Notes under the pieces: model-generated
Told to the model about the DNA's origin: nothing
Database searches by the model: none
The model's input: the letters and a program-made list of their open reading frames with translations, nothing else
Program-made: the position numbers and the translations under genes
Source: Aquabacterium sp. CECT 9606
GTDB taxonomy: Bacteria; Pseudomonadota; Gammaproteobacteria; Burkholderiales; Burkholderiaceae_C
Direction of reading: 5' to 3'
NCBI RefSeq assembly: GCF_918741295.1
Contig: NZ_CAKKNB010000001.1
Location: 1,550,001 to 1,614,000, forward strand
Length of the DNA stretch: 64,000 bases
Shown: piece by piece, positions 31,782 to 40,642 of the stretch
Layout of the letters: each line of letters begins with the position of its first letter
How positions within the stretch are numbered: position 1 is the first letter of the stretch

Positions 31782-33011
31782 TCAGTGCGCTGCCCACTGG
31801 ATGCTGTTGAGGTCGACGCCGGCCTGGACCATGTCACACAGCGGGCTCATGTCGCGCAGCTTGGCCACCACGTCGGACACGCGTGCGATGACGAAGTCGA
31901 TCTCGTCCAGCGTGGTGTAGCGGCCGATGGTGAAGCGCACCGAGCTGTGGGCCAGCTCGTCGGTGCGGCCCATGGCGCGCAGCACATAGCTGGGCTCCAG
32001 GCTGGCCGAGGTGCAGGCCGAGCCCGAGGACACGGCGATGTCTTTCATGCCCATCAGCAACGACTCGCCTTCGACATAGTTGAAGCTGACGTTGAGGTGG
32101 TGCGGCGTGCGGCGTTCGAAGTCGCCATTGATCTGCACATGGTCGATGCGTGACAGGCCTGCCCACAGGTGGTCGCGCAGGCTGCGGATGCGTTCCAGCT
32201 CGGGGCCCATCTCGCGCGCTGCCAGGTGAAAGGCTTCGCCCATGCCCACGATCTGGTGCGTGGGCAAGGTGCCAGAGCGCATGCCGCGCTCGTGGCCACC
32301 ACCATGCATTTGCGCTTCGATGCGCACGCGGGGTTTGCGCCGCACATAGAGCGCGCCGATGCCCTTGGGGCCATAGGTCTTGTGGGCCGACATGGACATC
32401 AGGTCGATGGGCATGGTGCTCAGGTCGATGTGGACCTTGCCGGTGGCTTGCGCCGCATCCACATGGAAGAGCACGCCTTGGCTGCGGCAGATCTGGCCCA
32501 GGGCTTGCACATCCTGGATGACACCGGTTTCGTTGTTGACGAACATGACGGAGGCCAGCACGGTGTCGGGGCGGATGGCTTGCTTGAACCGATCGAGGTC
32601 GACCAGGCCGGTGTCCAGCACGGGCAGCACGGTGACCTCCCAGCCCGCGCGTTCCATCTCACGCATGGTGTCCAGCACGGCTTTGTGTTCGGTGGCCACA
32701 GTGATCAGGTGGCGTCCCTTGGCCTGGTGAAACTGGGCGGCGCCCTTGATGGCCAGGTTGTTGCTCTCCGTGGCACCCGAGGTCCAGACCAGCTCGCGCG
32801 GGTCGGCGCCAATGAGCAAGGCCACTTGTTCACGGGCCAGCTCGACGGCTTCTTCGGCGGCCCAACCGTAGGCGTGGGAGCGGCTGGCCGGGTTGCCAAA
32901 ACGTTCACACAGGTAGGGGATCATCTTGGCCGCCACCCGCTGGTCCACGGGGGTGGTCGCGGCATAGTCCAGGTACACAGGGCGGTTGGGCGGCACGGTC
33001 AACTTGGTCAT
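31782..33011 (-). CDS. iscS: Cysteine desulfurase IscS
   Basis: A 409-residue PLP enzyme that supplies sulfur to IscU. The PLP lysine is in [13 protein letters not shown] and the active cysteine in [18 protein letters not shown], the long-loop class of IscS. It ends in the IscU-binding tail. It is the first gene of the isc-nif-fix group, behind a sigma-54 promoter; no iscR precedes it. The second desulfurase, nifS, is at 41132-42331. Confidence 0.96.
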   Translation of the reverse strand: MTKLTVPPNRPVYLDYAATTPVDQRVAAKMIPYLCERFGNPASRSHAYGWAAEEAVELAREQVALLIGADPRELVWTSGATESNNLAIKGAAQFHQAKGRHLITVATEHKAVLDTMREMERAGWEVTVLPVLDTGLVDLDRFKQAIRPDTVLASVMFVNNETGVIQDVQALGQICRSQGVLFHVDAAQATGKVHIDLSTMPIDLMSMSAHKTYGPKGIGALYVRRKPRVRIEAQMHGGGHERGMRSGTLPTHQIVGMGEAFHLAAREMGPELERIRSLRDHLWAGLSRIDHVQINGDFERRTPHHLNVSFNYVEGESLLMGMKDIAVSSGSACTSASLEPSYVLRAMGRTDELAHSSVRFTIGRYTTLDEIDFVIARVSDVVAKLRDMSPLCDMVQAGVDLNSIQWAAH

Positions 33012-33061
33012 GAAAGGGCTCCTTGGGCTGTGCGTTCAATGCTGGACTCAAGGGTCTCTAT

Positions 33062-33076
33062 GCAACTTGGGTGCCA
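33062..33076 (-). promoter_or_regulatory. Sigma-54 promoter of iscS
   Basis: On the minus strand TGGCACCCAAGTTGC fits TGGCAC-N5-TTGC exactly, with GG-N10-GC. It lies about 50 bases before the iscS ATG, so the whole isc operon should be under NifA and sigma-54 control. Confidence 0.85.
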
Positions 33077-33199
33077 CCTGTTCAGCTTTGATCAAGTTGT
33101 TGATTTGTATGAATAAATCGGCTGATGGTGGGCGTGGATGGCCTGAGCGATGCGCGACAAAGCCTTGTGATTTTTGTCGGGTTTGTCGGCCATTTGGCA

Positions 33200-33214
33200 A
33201 GGCATCGATCTTGC
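33200..33214 (+). promoter_or_regulatory. Possible sigma-54 promoter of fmdB gene
   Basis: AGGCATCGATCTTGC keeps GG-N10-GC and TTGC but has two departures from TGGCAC. It lies 50 bases before the FmdB-type gene and diverges from the iscS promoter; TGTCGGGTT at 33175-33183 lies between them. Confidence 0.4.
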
Positions 33215-33264
33215 AAACGAGGCTGTCAATCCTTGAACCCTGTCGCTTTGCCGACCAGCCCGCC

Positions 33265-33504
33265 ATGCCGCTCTACGACTACCAATGCCCTGCTTGCGAC
33301 AAGCGCTTCGAGCTGCTGGTGCGCAGCACAACCATCCCTGCTTGCCCTCAATGTGGTTCCACCGCCGTGGCCAAGTGCGTCAGCGCACCGCAGGCGCCAG
33401 GGCGCAGTGCCGCCATCATTCAGAGTGGCCGCCAGCGCGCGGCCGCGGAAGGGCATTTCAGCAACTACAGCCAGGCCGAGCGGTCCAAGCTGTCTCGAAG
33501 CTGA
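33265..33504 (+). CDS. FmdB-family zinc ribbon protein
   Basis: A 79-residue protein with two CxxC pairs (YQCPACDKRFE and ACPQCGSTAVAKC), the FmdB putative regulatory zinc-ribbon domain. The C-terminal part is basic and Ser-rich. It opens a three-gene plus-strand unit with a rhodanese and an OsmC protein, divergent from iscS. Confidence 0.88.
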   Translation: MPLYDYQCPACDKRFELLVRSTTIPACPQCGSTAVAKCVSAPQAPGRSAAIIQSGRQRAAAEGHFSNYSQAERSKLSRS

Positions 33505-33509
33505 CAAAC

Positions 33510-33839
33510 ATGACCGGCCGACGTCGCTTTCAACGCCTGGCCGCGCCACAAGCCCTGGCTTGGCTGCAGGCGCATCCCCAGGCCCTGGTGCTGGATGCCC
33601 GGCAGGCCCACCACCACGCGCAAGGCCGCCTGTTGGGCAGCTTGCGGCTTGACGGCCGCAACCACGAAGGCTTGCTGCTGAGCCAAGCCAAGGACCGCCC
33701 GGTCTTCATCCACTGCTACCACGGCCATGCCAGCCAGACCTATGCCGAGATGTTCGCGGACTTTGGCTTTGTGCAGGTCTGCGACCTGATTGGCGACTGG
33801 GAAGCGTGGTGCCAGGCGGGCCACCCCATCCACGTTTGA
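33510..33839 (+). CDS. Rhodanese-like sulfurtransferase
   Basis: A 109-residue single-domain rhodanese with the catalytic loop CYHGHAS (in VFIHCYHGHAS), close to GlpE's CYHGNSS. It can move sulfane sulfur, perhaps for Fe-S or molybdenum-cofactor work. Rhodaneses occur in other nif clusters. It starts 5 bases after the FmdB gene. Confidence 0.9.
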   Translation: MTGRRRFQRLAAPQALAWLQAHPQALVLDARQAHHHAQGRLLGSLRLDGRNHEGLLLSQAKDRPVFIHCYHGHASQTYAEMFADFGFVQVCDLIGDWEAWCQAGHPIHV

Positions 33840-33851
33840 CCGGAGACTTCC

Positions 33852-34289
33852 ATGGACCTTGTCTACAAAGCCCAGATGCTGACCCAAGGCGGTCGCACTG
33901 GCACCATCCAGAGCGATGATGGCAGCTTCAAGCTCAAGCTGGCCGTGCCCGCAGCCATGGGGGGCAAGGGCGATGGGCCCAACCCGGAGCAACTGTTTGC
34001 GGGGGCGTTTGGCGCTTGCTTTGAACAGTCCGTCAGGCACATCGCCAAGAAGGGCCACCTTCCGCTCAAAGGCTGTTATGTGGAAGCCGCCTTGTCGATG
34101 TTCATCACGTTTGAAGACGCCTACCGCATGGCCTTGAGCCTGACAGTGCACATGGCCGGGCCACTGGACCAGGCCACGGCCGACAACCTGATCGAGCGCG
34201 CCAAGGGCATCTGCCCTTACGTGGATGCCACGAAGAACAACGTGAGCTTGACGCTCAACGCGGTGCTGGACACGCCGGTGACGGCCTGA
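33852..34289 (+). CDS. OsmC/Ohr-family peroxiredoxin
   Basis: A 145-residue organic-hydroperoxide reductase. The two active cysteines are in FGACFEQSVRH and GICPYVDATKNN, and the N-terminal YKAQMLTQGGRTGTIQSDDG is Ohr-like. Lying among nif genes, it may protect Fe-S enzymes from peroxide. CGGAGACTTCC precedes the ATG. Confidence 0.92.
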   Translation: MDLVYKAQMLTQGGRTGTIQSDDGSFKLKLAVPAAMGGKGDGPNPEQLFAGAFGACFEQSVRHIAKKGHLPLKGCYVEAALSMFITFEDAYRMALSLTVHMAGPLDQATADNLIERAKGICPYVDATKNNVSLTLNAVLDTPVTA

Positions 34290-34316
34290 GCGCCGTCACT
34301 CTGGGTTGGCGTCTTA

Positions 34317-34346
34317 GGTGGTCGTCCATTCATTGGTCAGCCGATA
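34317..34346. repeat. 30-base relic of the AI-2E permease gene end
   Basis: This segment between the osmC and arsA 3' ends is identical except for one base to 52655-52684, which encodes RLANEWTTT at the end of the AI-2E family permease. The two copies are in the same orientation. No more homology is visible on either side. Confidence 0.7.
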
Positions 34347-34402
34347 CCGCCCAAATGTGCAGGTGGGCGGCCAGCAACGAGGGGGCGTCCGGCAGCCTAC
34401 CC

Positions 34403-36178
34403 TTAGGGCTTGTGAACCAGCTTGGACAGTTCGACCAGGCCTATTGGCGGGCAGATCAACCAGGGCACCGTGAAGATCCGCTTGGCCAGGCCGGCGGACA
34501 TGCGCTCCATCTGCCGGCGCTCACCGGCCAGCCGCGCGGCCAGCAAGGGGTCGTGGGTACCCGCTGCCAGAACGCTCTTGTTGAGCACCCAGGCGTGAGG
34601 CTCGATGCCGGCGCGGCGCAGATCGTCTTGCAAGGCCGAGGCCTGCGACACGGGGGTGGCTTCGGGCAAGGTCACCAGAATGATCTTGGTGTAGGCCGCA
34701 TCTTGCAGCCGCATCAGTGGCGTGATCACATGGCTGGTGCCGCGACCTTCGAACTCCCGCGTCATCTGCCGGTGGTAGGCCCCGGTGGCGTCCATCAGCA
34801 GCAGGGAGTGCCCGGTGGGGGCCGTGTCCAGCACGACGAAGGCACTGCGTGCTTCACTGACGGTGCGTGAGAATGCATGGAAGACGGCGACTTCCTCCGT
34901 GCAAGGGGATTGGAGATCTTCCAGCAACAGGGCCTGTTCCTGCGCATCAAGCTTGGGTGACTTGGCCGCCATGATCCGGTCGATGTAGCGCTGCGTTTCG
35001 ACCTTGGGGTCGATCCGGTCCACACGCAAGCCGGCCACCTCGCCTGCGAGGGTGCCCGTCAGGTGGGCCGCAGGATCCGTGGTGCTCAGGTGCACGGACT
35101 TGCCGCGCTGGACCAGACCCAAGGCCAATGCCGCGGCTACCGTGGTTTTGCCGACGCCGCCTTTGCCCATGACCATGATCAGGCCGTGCGGGCTCGCGGC
35201 CAGTTTGTCGGCCAAGGCGTCCAGGCCTTGCAGGGGCTCGGCGGGCTGGGCGGGTTCGGCCACGGCCATGCCCGCGTTGATGATGGCATCTGCTGGCGAG
35301 AGCAGGGCGCGCAAGGCGGGCAGGCCGACGGTGTCGAAGGCCCGCAGGGGTACCTGGTCCTGAGGCAAGGCGCGCAGCGAGGTGGGCATGTCCGCCAGTG
35401 CCTGCTGCTCCAATGCTTCGATGGCGTTGGCCACCAGGTCGGTGTGGTCGCTGGCATGGAACACCCCGTTGATGGCGAGGCGCTGGTTGTTCAGGCCCAG
35501 CTCGCGCAGCTCGTCCGAGGTGCGGGCCGCCTCGGCCATGGCGCCTTTGTCGGCCCGGGTGACAAGGACCACGGTGGTTCTGGCCGGATCGCTCAGGGCC
35601 TCCAGGGCCGCCTTGAAGCGCGCCTCCTGCATCTTCAGGCCCGAATGCGGTCCCAGGCAGGAGGCGCCTCGGTCGTTGCCGCTCAGGAAGCCACTCCAGG
35701 CTTTGGGCAGGCTGAGCAGCCGCAAGGTGTGGCCGGTGGGGGCCGTGTCAAACACGATGTGGTCAAAGTGCTGAGCGCCGTCCGAGAAGAGGGCGGCGAA
35801 CTCATCGAACGAGGCGATCTCGGTGGTGCAGGCCCCGGACAGTTGTTCGCGCACGGTGGCGAGTTCAGCAGGGCTGGCGCCGGCGTCCATTTGAGCGATG
35901 ACACGCTGGCGGTAGGCTTGCGCGGCATTGTCGGGGTCAATGTTCAAGACCGACAAACCTGGCGCACCCGGCACGGCGGTGGGGGTGTTGTGCAATTCGA
36001 TGCCCAGCATTTCGTCGAGGTTCGACGCGGCGTCGGTGCTAACCAGCAAAACGCGTTGGCCGGAGTCTGCCAGGGCCAGTGCCGTGGCGGTGGCCAGCGA
36101 CGTTTTACCGACACCACCCTTGCCGGTGAAGAGCACGTGGCGGGTGGCGTGGTTCAAAAAGCTGGGGGCTTGGTTCAT
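34403..36178 (-). CDS. arsA: ArsA/GET3-family double ATPase
   Basis: A 591-residue fusion of two ATPase halves. P-loops GKGGVGKT are at residues 19-26 and near 335-343, and each half has the DTAPTGHTLRLL / DTAPTGHSLLLM signature. This is the architecture of ArsA, the motor of the arsenite pump. However, no arsB, arsD or arsR is near; the gene closes the nifB operon, with a 95-base gap before it. It may serve a metal- or client-delivery role unrelated to arsenic. The start at 36178 (MNQAPSF) is chosen since the frame upstream lacks family features. Confidence 0.88.
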   Translation of the reverse strand: MNQAPSFLNHATRHVLFTGKGGVGKTSLATATALALADSGQRVLLVSTDAASNLDEMLGIELHNTPTAVPGAPGLSVLNIDPDNAAQAYRQRVIAQMDAGASPAELATVREQLSGACTTEIASFDEFAALFSDGAQHFDHIVFDTAPTGHTLRLLSLPKAWSGFLSGNDRGASCLGPHSGLKMQEARFKAALEALSDPARTTVVLVTRADKGAMAEAARTSDELRELGLNNQRLAINGVFHASDHTDLVANAIEALEQQALADMPTSLRALPQDQVPLRAFDTVGLPALRALLSPADAIINAGMAVAEPAQPAEPLQGLDALADKLAASPHGLIMVMGKGGVGKTTVAAALALGLVQRGKSVHLSTTDPAAHLTGTLAGEVAGLRVDRIDPKVETQRYIDRIMAAKSPKLDAQEQALLLEDLQSPCTEEVAVFHAFSRTVSEARSAFVVLDTAPTGHSLLLMDATGAYHRQMTREFEGRGTSHVITPLMRLQDAAYTKIILVTLPEATPVSQASALQDDLRRAGIEPHAWVLNKSVLAAGTHDPLLAARLAGERRQMERMSAGLAKRIFTVPWLICPPIGLVELSKLVHKP

Positions 36179-36273
36179 GCTGCATTTTGATCGAATGGTC
36201 TGGCATGTGCGCCAGTTCTCCTGCTTCGATTTGCGCTGCATCAAGCGCGTGCAGCGTCTGGGCGTGCCACCCG

Positions 36274-36645
36274 TCACTGACTGGCCATCGCTGGCACCAT
36301 CCGAAACCAACCAGGCTGCTGCTGTTGGTAGACCCTCAGCCACATCAGGGTGGCGGGCACCAGCGAGCGGATGGCGAACATCAAGGCGTCGTCCAGCGCT
36401 GGGCCCGCGCGGCCTGACAGCGCCACGCCTGCGGCCGTCAGTCCGCGCCAGTCGATCTCGGGCATGCCTTGCATCAGTTCCTGGGGAAGGCATTCGGTCG
36501 TCTGGATCAGCAGGCGCAACTGTCGCGTCACTTCGGCGCGGGTCAGCCGCGAGGCCAACAGCTCGAAATCTTCCAGGCCTTCGGTGAGGATCATCACCGC
36601 CAGGCCAGCGTCGTTGATGGTTTTGAGCAAGGCTGCGCCGTACAT
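36274..36645 (-). CDS. Helical protein, HepT-like (tentative)
   Basis: A 123-residue all-helical protein. The order (N-terminal helices, CLPQELMQGMPEIDWRGLTAAG, then hydrophobic C-terminal helices ending LMWLRVYQQQQPGWF) is like HepT/DUF86, but the R-x4-x6-H ribonuclease motif is not present. A nif-linked structural relative of HepT is the best guess. It lies 12 bases behind the flavoprotein gene. Confidence 0.6.
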   Translation of the reverse strand: MYGAALLKTINDAGLAVMILTEGLEDFELLASRLTRAEVTRQLRLLIQTTECLPQELMQGMPEIDWRGLTAAGVALSGRAGPALDDALMFAIRSLVPATLMWLRVYQQQQPGWFRMVPAMASQ

Positions 36646-36657
36646 GGTGGGGCTCCT

Positions 36658-38241
36658 TCATTCAGGGGAAGGCCTGCTGCGCGAGCACAGCAGGTCATTG
36701 GTGGCCCAGGCAAACTCGCGCCAGGCGGCGGCCAGGTCCACCGTGATGGCCTGGAGGTAGTCGGCATCGGGCCGGTGTTCCGTGTCGAAATTCGACAAGG
36801 CGCAGGAGCTGGCATTGAAGGCCAGGGCGTCATTCACCAGGCTCTTGCTGAAACCGCTGAAGGGCGACAGAACTCGCGGTGTCAGCTCGCTGCGGCCCGA
36901 GGGGACCGCCGCATGGTTCACGCCCCAGCCCACTTCCAAAGCGGCCAGTTGCTCCAAGGCGCGGGTGTAGGTTTGCTCCACCGTGGCCAGCAAGGCGCGT
37001 TGAGTGACGCGGTCGCGGTCCTGGCGGGCCAGCATCTGGTTCAAATGCTGCCGGTAGCGAGGCATGGTTCCCTGGCGCTCTTGCTCAACCCAGGCCTGGA
37101 AGCTCAGCAGGGCGTCGCCTTCAAGGGGCTGGTGGGTGAACGGGTCAGTCTGTCGACGTGGGCGCAGGAAGTCGGCCAGGCGGGCGGCTGATTCGAGGGC
37201 GCCTTCCATGTGGCCGGCCGCGTGACGCGCGGTTTCGGTGCCCCCAAAGAGCAGGCGGCCGGACCAGTGCGGCCGACGCAGCAGCGGGTCGGCCTGCGGG
37301 GGCATGGGTTCGGCGTCGCTGCGGTCCAGTTCGCTGCAGGTCCAGGTATCCAGGCTCCAGTCCTTCACCAACACCGAGTCGGCATGCGCTTCGGGGCCGA
37401 ACAATTGGGTGAACTGGCTGGAGGTGAGCAAGGGCAGGCTGCGTTCGAAGGGTCGCCGGGTGTCCGGGGCCATGGCGCAAAAGCCGACCAGCGCGGCGCC
37501 TTGTTCGTCGCTGGCATCCCAGACTTCGCGCAGCACGGCTTGAGGATGGCTGACAAAGGCGCTGCCTGATTGTCCTTGCGCATGCCAGAAAGGGCGTTCA
37601 AAGCGGGCCACCGCCTTGGCCTCGCGCGCCATCCAGGTCGGCACGGTGGTCAAGGCCTGGGTTGTGGATGGCGACAGCGCTGGCTGAAAGCGAACCAATT
37701 GGGCCAACAGGCGCGGTGGCAGGGTCAGGACCACGCGACGCGCCGCCACCCGTTCAACGTGCTGGACGCCACTCTCCACGCGGGCAAAGTGCAACTCGAC
37801 GTGGTCTTGGGCATCGTGGACCGCCACCAGTCGATGGTCCAGCTTGACGATGCCCTCCAGCAACTGTTCATGCAGTGACTGAGTCAGCTGGCCCATGCCC
37901 CCGGACAGGCGGCGCGCACCGCCATGGATGCCTTGCACGTCCAGCACGTCGGGTGCGCGGGCAGGGTCGGCCAGCGACAGCACGTGGCCCTGGTCTGGCT
38001 GAGCAAAGGACTTGAGGGCCAGGGACTCGACCAGCGCGGCCATGCGGGGCTCGGTGTCGGGCCAGTACCAGCTGGCACCCAGGTCCACACGGGCACCCGA
38101 CCCTGCCGAGGCATCGGTGAGGATGCGCCCGCCCACGCGGTCTCGCGCTTCGAACATCGCCACACGCAGGCCCTGAGCTTGCAACGAGCGCGCCAGGGCC
38201 AAACCCGTGAGGCCCGCGCCGACAATCGCGACGTCGATCAT
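36658..38241 (-). CDS. Flavin amine oxidase-type oxidoreductase
   Basis: A 527-residue flavoprotein. The FAD motif VAIVGAGLTGLALARSLQAQ is at the N-terminus and FEARDRVGGRILTD follows; RLLFGGTETARHAAGHMEGAL is the C-terminal FAD motif of monoamine oxidases. The last 180 residues go past the usual oxidase end and are an extra domain of unknown role, part helical with SRSELTPRVLSPF. AGGAGG-like GTGGAGG precedes the ATG at 38241. It lies next to a [2Fe-2S] ferredoxin gene, suggesting an electron partner. Confidence 0.85.
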   Translation of the reverse strand: MIDVAIVGAGLTGLALARSLQAQGLRVAMFEARDRVGGRILTDASAGSGARVDLGASWYWPDTEPRMAALVESLALKSFAQPDQGHVLSLADPARAPDVLDVQGIHGGARRLSGGMGQLTQSLHEQLLEGIVKLDHRLVAVHDAQDHVELHFARVESGVQHVERVAARRVVLTLPPRLLAQLVRFQPALSPSTTQALTTVPTWMAREAKAVARFERPFWHAQGQSGSAFVSHPQAVLREVWDASDEQGAALVGFCAMAPDTRRPFERSLPLLTSSQFTQLFGPEAHADSVLVKDWSLDTWTCSELDRSDAEPMPPQADPLLRRPHWSGRLLFGGTETARHAAGHMEGALESAARLADFLRPRRQTDPFTHQPLEGDALLSFQAWVEQERQGTMPRYRQHLNQMLARQDRDRVTQRALLATVEQTYTRALEQLAALEVGWGVNHAAVPSGRSELTPRVLSPFSGFSKSLVNDALAFNASSCALSNFDTEHRPDADYLQAITVDLAAAWREFAWATNDLLCSRSRPSPE

Positions 38242-38263
38242 GGCATGGGCCTCCACGCGTCGC

Positions 38264-38560
38264 TCAGACGAAGCTGAGCAGTTCGATGGTCACGGGCTCT
38301 TCGCCAAGCAGGGTCTGGCAGGCCAGCCGCGACTTGGAGCTGACGCCCACGATGGCGTCCAGGGCTTCGTTCTCTTTGCGCTGCACTTTGGACAGGCTCT
38401 TGCGGCCTTCCTGCACATACAGGTGGCAGGCGCCGCATTCGCCCTTGCCACCGCACTTGCTGATGATGGCGGCGCCCGCGTCCTTGATGGCCTGCAGCAG
38501 GGTGGTGCCTGCGGGGGCGTCGAAGGTGATGCCGGCGGGCAGGATGGTCAGCGTGGTCAT
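38264..38560 (-). CDS. [2Fe-2S] ferredoxin
   Basis: A 98-residue plant-type ferredoxin with C36, C42, C45 and C81 (KCGGKGECGAC, SRLACQTLL). It differs from the FeSII-like protein at 6559 in lacking the PPxW-x-LACQ-IV-xEDI tail. It lies between the SIR2-like and flavoprotein genes, 22 bases before the latter. Confidence 0.93.
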   Translation of the reverse strand: MTTLTILPAGITFDAPAGTTLLQAIKDAGAAIISKCGGKGECGACHLYVQEGRKSLSKVQRKENEALDAIVGVSSKSRLACQTLLGEEPVTIELLSFV

Positions 38561-38595
38561 GTCGTTCTCCAGTTTGAAAAGGTCAGGGGTGGCCC

Positions 38596-39453
38596 TCAGG
38601 CCGCGGTCAACAACGCCGCCACCTCGGCCAGGGGTTGGGCGATGCGGGTGACGTTGTTTTCTTCCAGGAAGCGCACTTCCATGCGCGTGGGCTCGTCGGG
38701 CAGGACGGCCCAGTGGCGGTCGCTGGAGCGCTTCATGATCTGGCGGGCAAAGCTGCGCGTGAGCTGGTCATTGAAGCGGCAGCCCAGGAACAGGAAGCCG
38801 CGCCCGGTGCGCAGTTGCTGCACCTCGGCCGGGATGGGCGTCTGGATGTCGATCTCGGTCAGCACTTCCACATAGTCCGAGTCGGACACCAGGTAGTTGC
38901 CGGCGGGCGCGTGGCCGCCGATGGGCCGGTACACGAGCGACTTCCATTCGGGCGGGCAGCTTTCAGCCAGCTGCCCCAGGGCATCGTAGAAAGCTGTCCA
39001 GGTGCCAAAGTGCTCGGACTGCGCCAGGCCTTGCACCTGGCCCCAGTCGGCGGCCGGGTGCGTCTGTGCATAGGCCGTGGTCAGGGTGTCGTCGTACCAG
39101 CTTTCCACCACCAGTGGGGGCGCCACCTTGGCCAGCCACAGGTGAAAGGCGCTGGGGACGGCGGGCTGGGCAAAGGCCTCGTTCATCAGGCTGACCACGC
39201 TCTTGCGGTGCTTGAAGTTCTCGATGAACTGCGCGGCCTGGGTCAGGCGGTTGCGGATCTTGTGGGGCACGGTGGCCTTGGCCACCAGCAGCGCCACCAG
39301 GGCCTCGGGGGTGGCGGGCACCGGGGCATCGGGGATCAGCTCCAGAATGCGCGGGCCCAGGTAGGGCACGATGCGGCCCTTCTTGAGGCCATTGCTCAGC
39401 TCGGCGAGCCAAGGCGGGGCGGTCACCGCCACGGGGGCGTCGGTCATGGTCAT
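38596..39453 (-). CDS. SIR2-like domain protein (nif-associated)
   Basis: A 285-residue protein. GRIVPYLGPRILEL at residues ~27-40 stands where sirtuin-like proteins carry a Gly-rich NAD motif, and the C-terminal DYVEVL and GRGFLFLGCRFNDQLTRS segments match SIR2_2-type proteins. The usual catalytic HG motif is not seen; YRPIGGHAPAG occupies that place. GGAG precedes the first of two ATGs (39453). NAD binding or hydrolysis is unproven. It is the third gene from the end of the tightly packed part of the nifB operon. Confidence 0.65.
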   Translation of the reverse strand: MTMTDAPVAVTAPPWLAELSNGLKKGRIVPYLGPRILELIPDAPVPATPEALVALLVAKATVPHKIRNRLTQAAQFIENFKHRKSVVSLMNEAFAQPAVPSAFHLWLAKVAPPLVVESWYDDTLTTAYAQTHPAADWGQVQGLAQSEHFGTWTAFYDALGQLAESCPPEWKSLVYRPIGGHAPAGNYLVSDSDYVEVLTEIDIQTPIPAEVQQLRTGRGFLFLGCRFNDQLTRSFARQIMKRSSDRHWAVLPDEPTRMEVRFLEENNVTRIAQPLAEVAALLTAA

Positions 39454-39470
39454 GTGCAACTCCAATGAGC

Positions 39471-40625
39471 TCAGTAGATGGCGGCCCCAGCCCCGACGTT
39501 GACCGAGGCGTCCTTGAGCGTCTTGACGATGTAGCTGACCTCGTCTTCGTCCAGGTGGGTGTGAAAGGGCAGGGTGAGGGATCGGTCACCGATGCGCTCG
39601 GTGTTGGGCAGCAGCCCGCGGTGCCAGCCCAGTTGCTGGTAGTGAAACTGCTGATGCAGCGGCACGCAGTAGATCGCCGACTGGACCGAGTTCGAGTCCA
39701 TGTCTTCGATGATCTGGTTGCGCGCGCTGCCGGTGAAGCGCTTGCCCAGGTGGATCTTGTAGAGCATCCAGTGGACCTCGTCGATGTGTTCGGCCAGGTA
39801 GGGCGGCTTGATGCCTTCGAAGCTTTGCATCTGCGTGTGGTACCAGCCTTCGACCTGCTTGCGCTTGAGCAGGATCTCGTCAATGCGCTGCAATTGCGCC
39901 AGACCCAGGGCGGCATCCAGGTCGCTCATGCTGGCTTGCCAAGGCACGCGGCTGCCCACCGACACCGAGTTGCGATCACTCAAGCGGCGTTCTCGTAGGT
40001 AGCCCAGTTCACTGGCCAGGGCGGGGTCGTCGGTCAGCACCATGCCCCCTTGCCCGCAGCACAGGGCCGAGGGCTGCGAGAAGTCGAAGATCGACACATC
40101 GCCGAAGCTGCCCACGCGGCGGCCCTGGTAGCGTGAGCCCACCGCTTCGGTGCTGTCCTCGATCAGCTTGAGGTCGTGCCGGGTGGCCAGTTCGCGCAGG
40201 GCTTGCCAGTCGGCAGGGTGGCCGTTGACGTTGGAGGCCAGGATGGCGCGGGTGCGGGGGCCGACCTTGTCGGCAGCTTTGACCGGGTCGATGCAGCCCG
40301 ACCAATAGTCGATGTCGGCCAGCACGGGCGTGGCGCCCACCAGGGAGATGGCATGGGCGACCTGGTGCCAGGCATAGGCGGCGGTGATGACTTCATCGCC
40401 CGGGCCAATGCCCATGACCTTGAGGGCCAGGCAGGCGCCCAGGGTGCCGCTGCCCACGGCCGCGCCATGCGACCGGCCCACCCATTGCGCAAAGGCACTT
40501 TCAAACTCGTTGACCGCCGGGCCGGCGGACAGCTGGCCGCTGCGCAGGGCCATGACCACGGCCTCCAGCTCATCGCCGGTGATGTCGGGGTCGGACAGGG
40601 CAATCCAGTCGTCGGGGGCGTCCAT
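39471..40625 (-). CDS. DegT/DnrJ/EryC1/StrS-family protein lacking the PLP lysine
   Basis: A 384-residue protein with the fold of sugar aminotransferases: AAVGSGTLGACLALKVMGIG, GDEVITAAYAWHQVAHAI, and the PLP-ring Asp in LKLIEDSTEAVGSRY. In the loop that normally reads S-F-H-x-x-K-x5-E-G-G, this protein has DFSQPSALCCGQGGMVLT, so Ser186 stands in place of the Schiff-base lysine, and CC follows. It is therefore unlikely to be a normal transaminase. It is nif-linked, 17 bases after the small unknown gene and 17 before the SIR2-like gene. Confidence 0.85.
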   Translation of the reverse strand: MDAPDDWIALSDPDITGDELEAVVMALRSGQLSAGPAVNEFESAFAQWVGRSHGAAVGSGTLGACLALKVMGIGPGDEVITAAYAWHQVAHAISLVGATPVLADIDYWSGCIDPVKAADKVGPRTRAILASNVNGHPADWQALRELATRHDLKLIEDSTEAVGSRYQGRRVGSFGDVSIFDFSQPSALCCGQGGMVLTDDPALASELGYLRERRLSDRNSVSVGSRVPWQASMSDLDAALGLAQLQRIDEILLKRKQVEGWYHTQMQSFEGIKPPYLAEHIDEVHWMLYKIHLGKRFTGSARNQIIEDMDSNSVQSAIYCVPLHQQFHYQQLGWHRGLLPNTERIGDRSLTLPFHTHLDEDEVSYIVKTLKDASVNVGAGAAIY

Positions 40626-40642
40626 GGCGTGGGCTCTTTCGT

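Noticed and set aside
31782..33011. Calling this gene nifS
   Set aside because: Length, long active-site loop and position before iscU fit IscS; the true nifS is at 41132-42331 next to nifT.
36225..36275. Sigma-54-like element before arsA
   Set aside because: TGGCACG is present on the minus strand, but the GC is one base out of the required spacing.
34403..36661. Longer ArsA starting near 36661
   Set aside because: The upstream part is antisense to the HepT-like gene region and lacks family similarity; the P-loop is 18 residues from the ATG at 36178, as normal.
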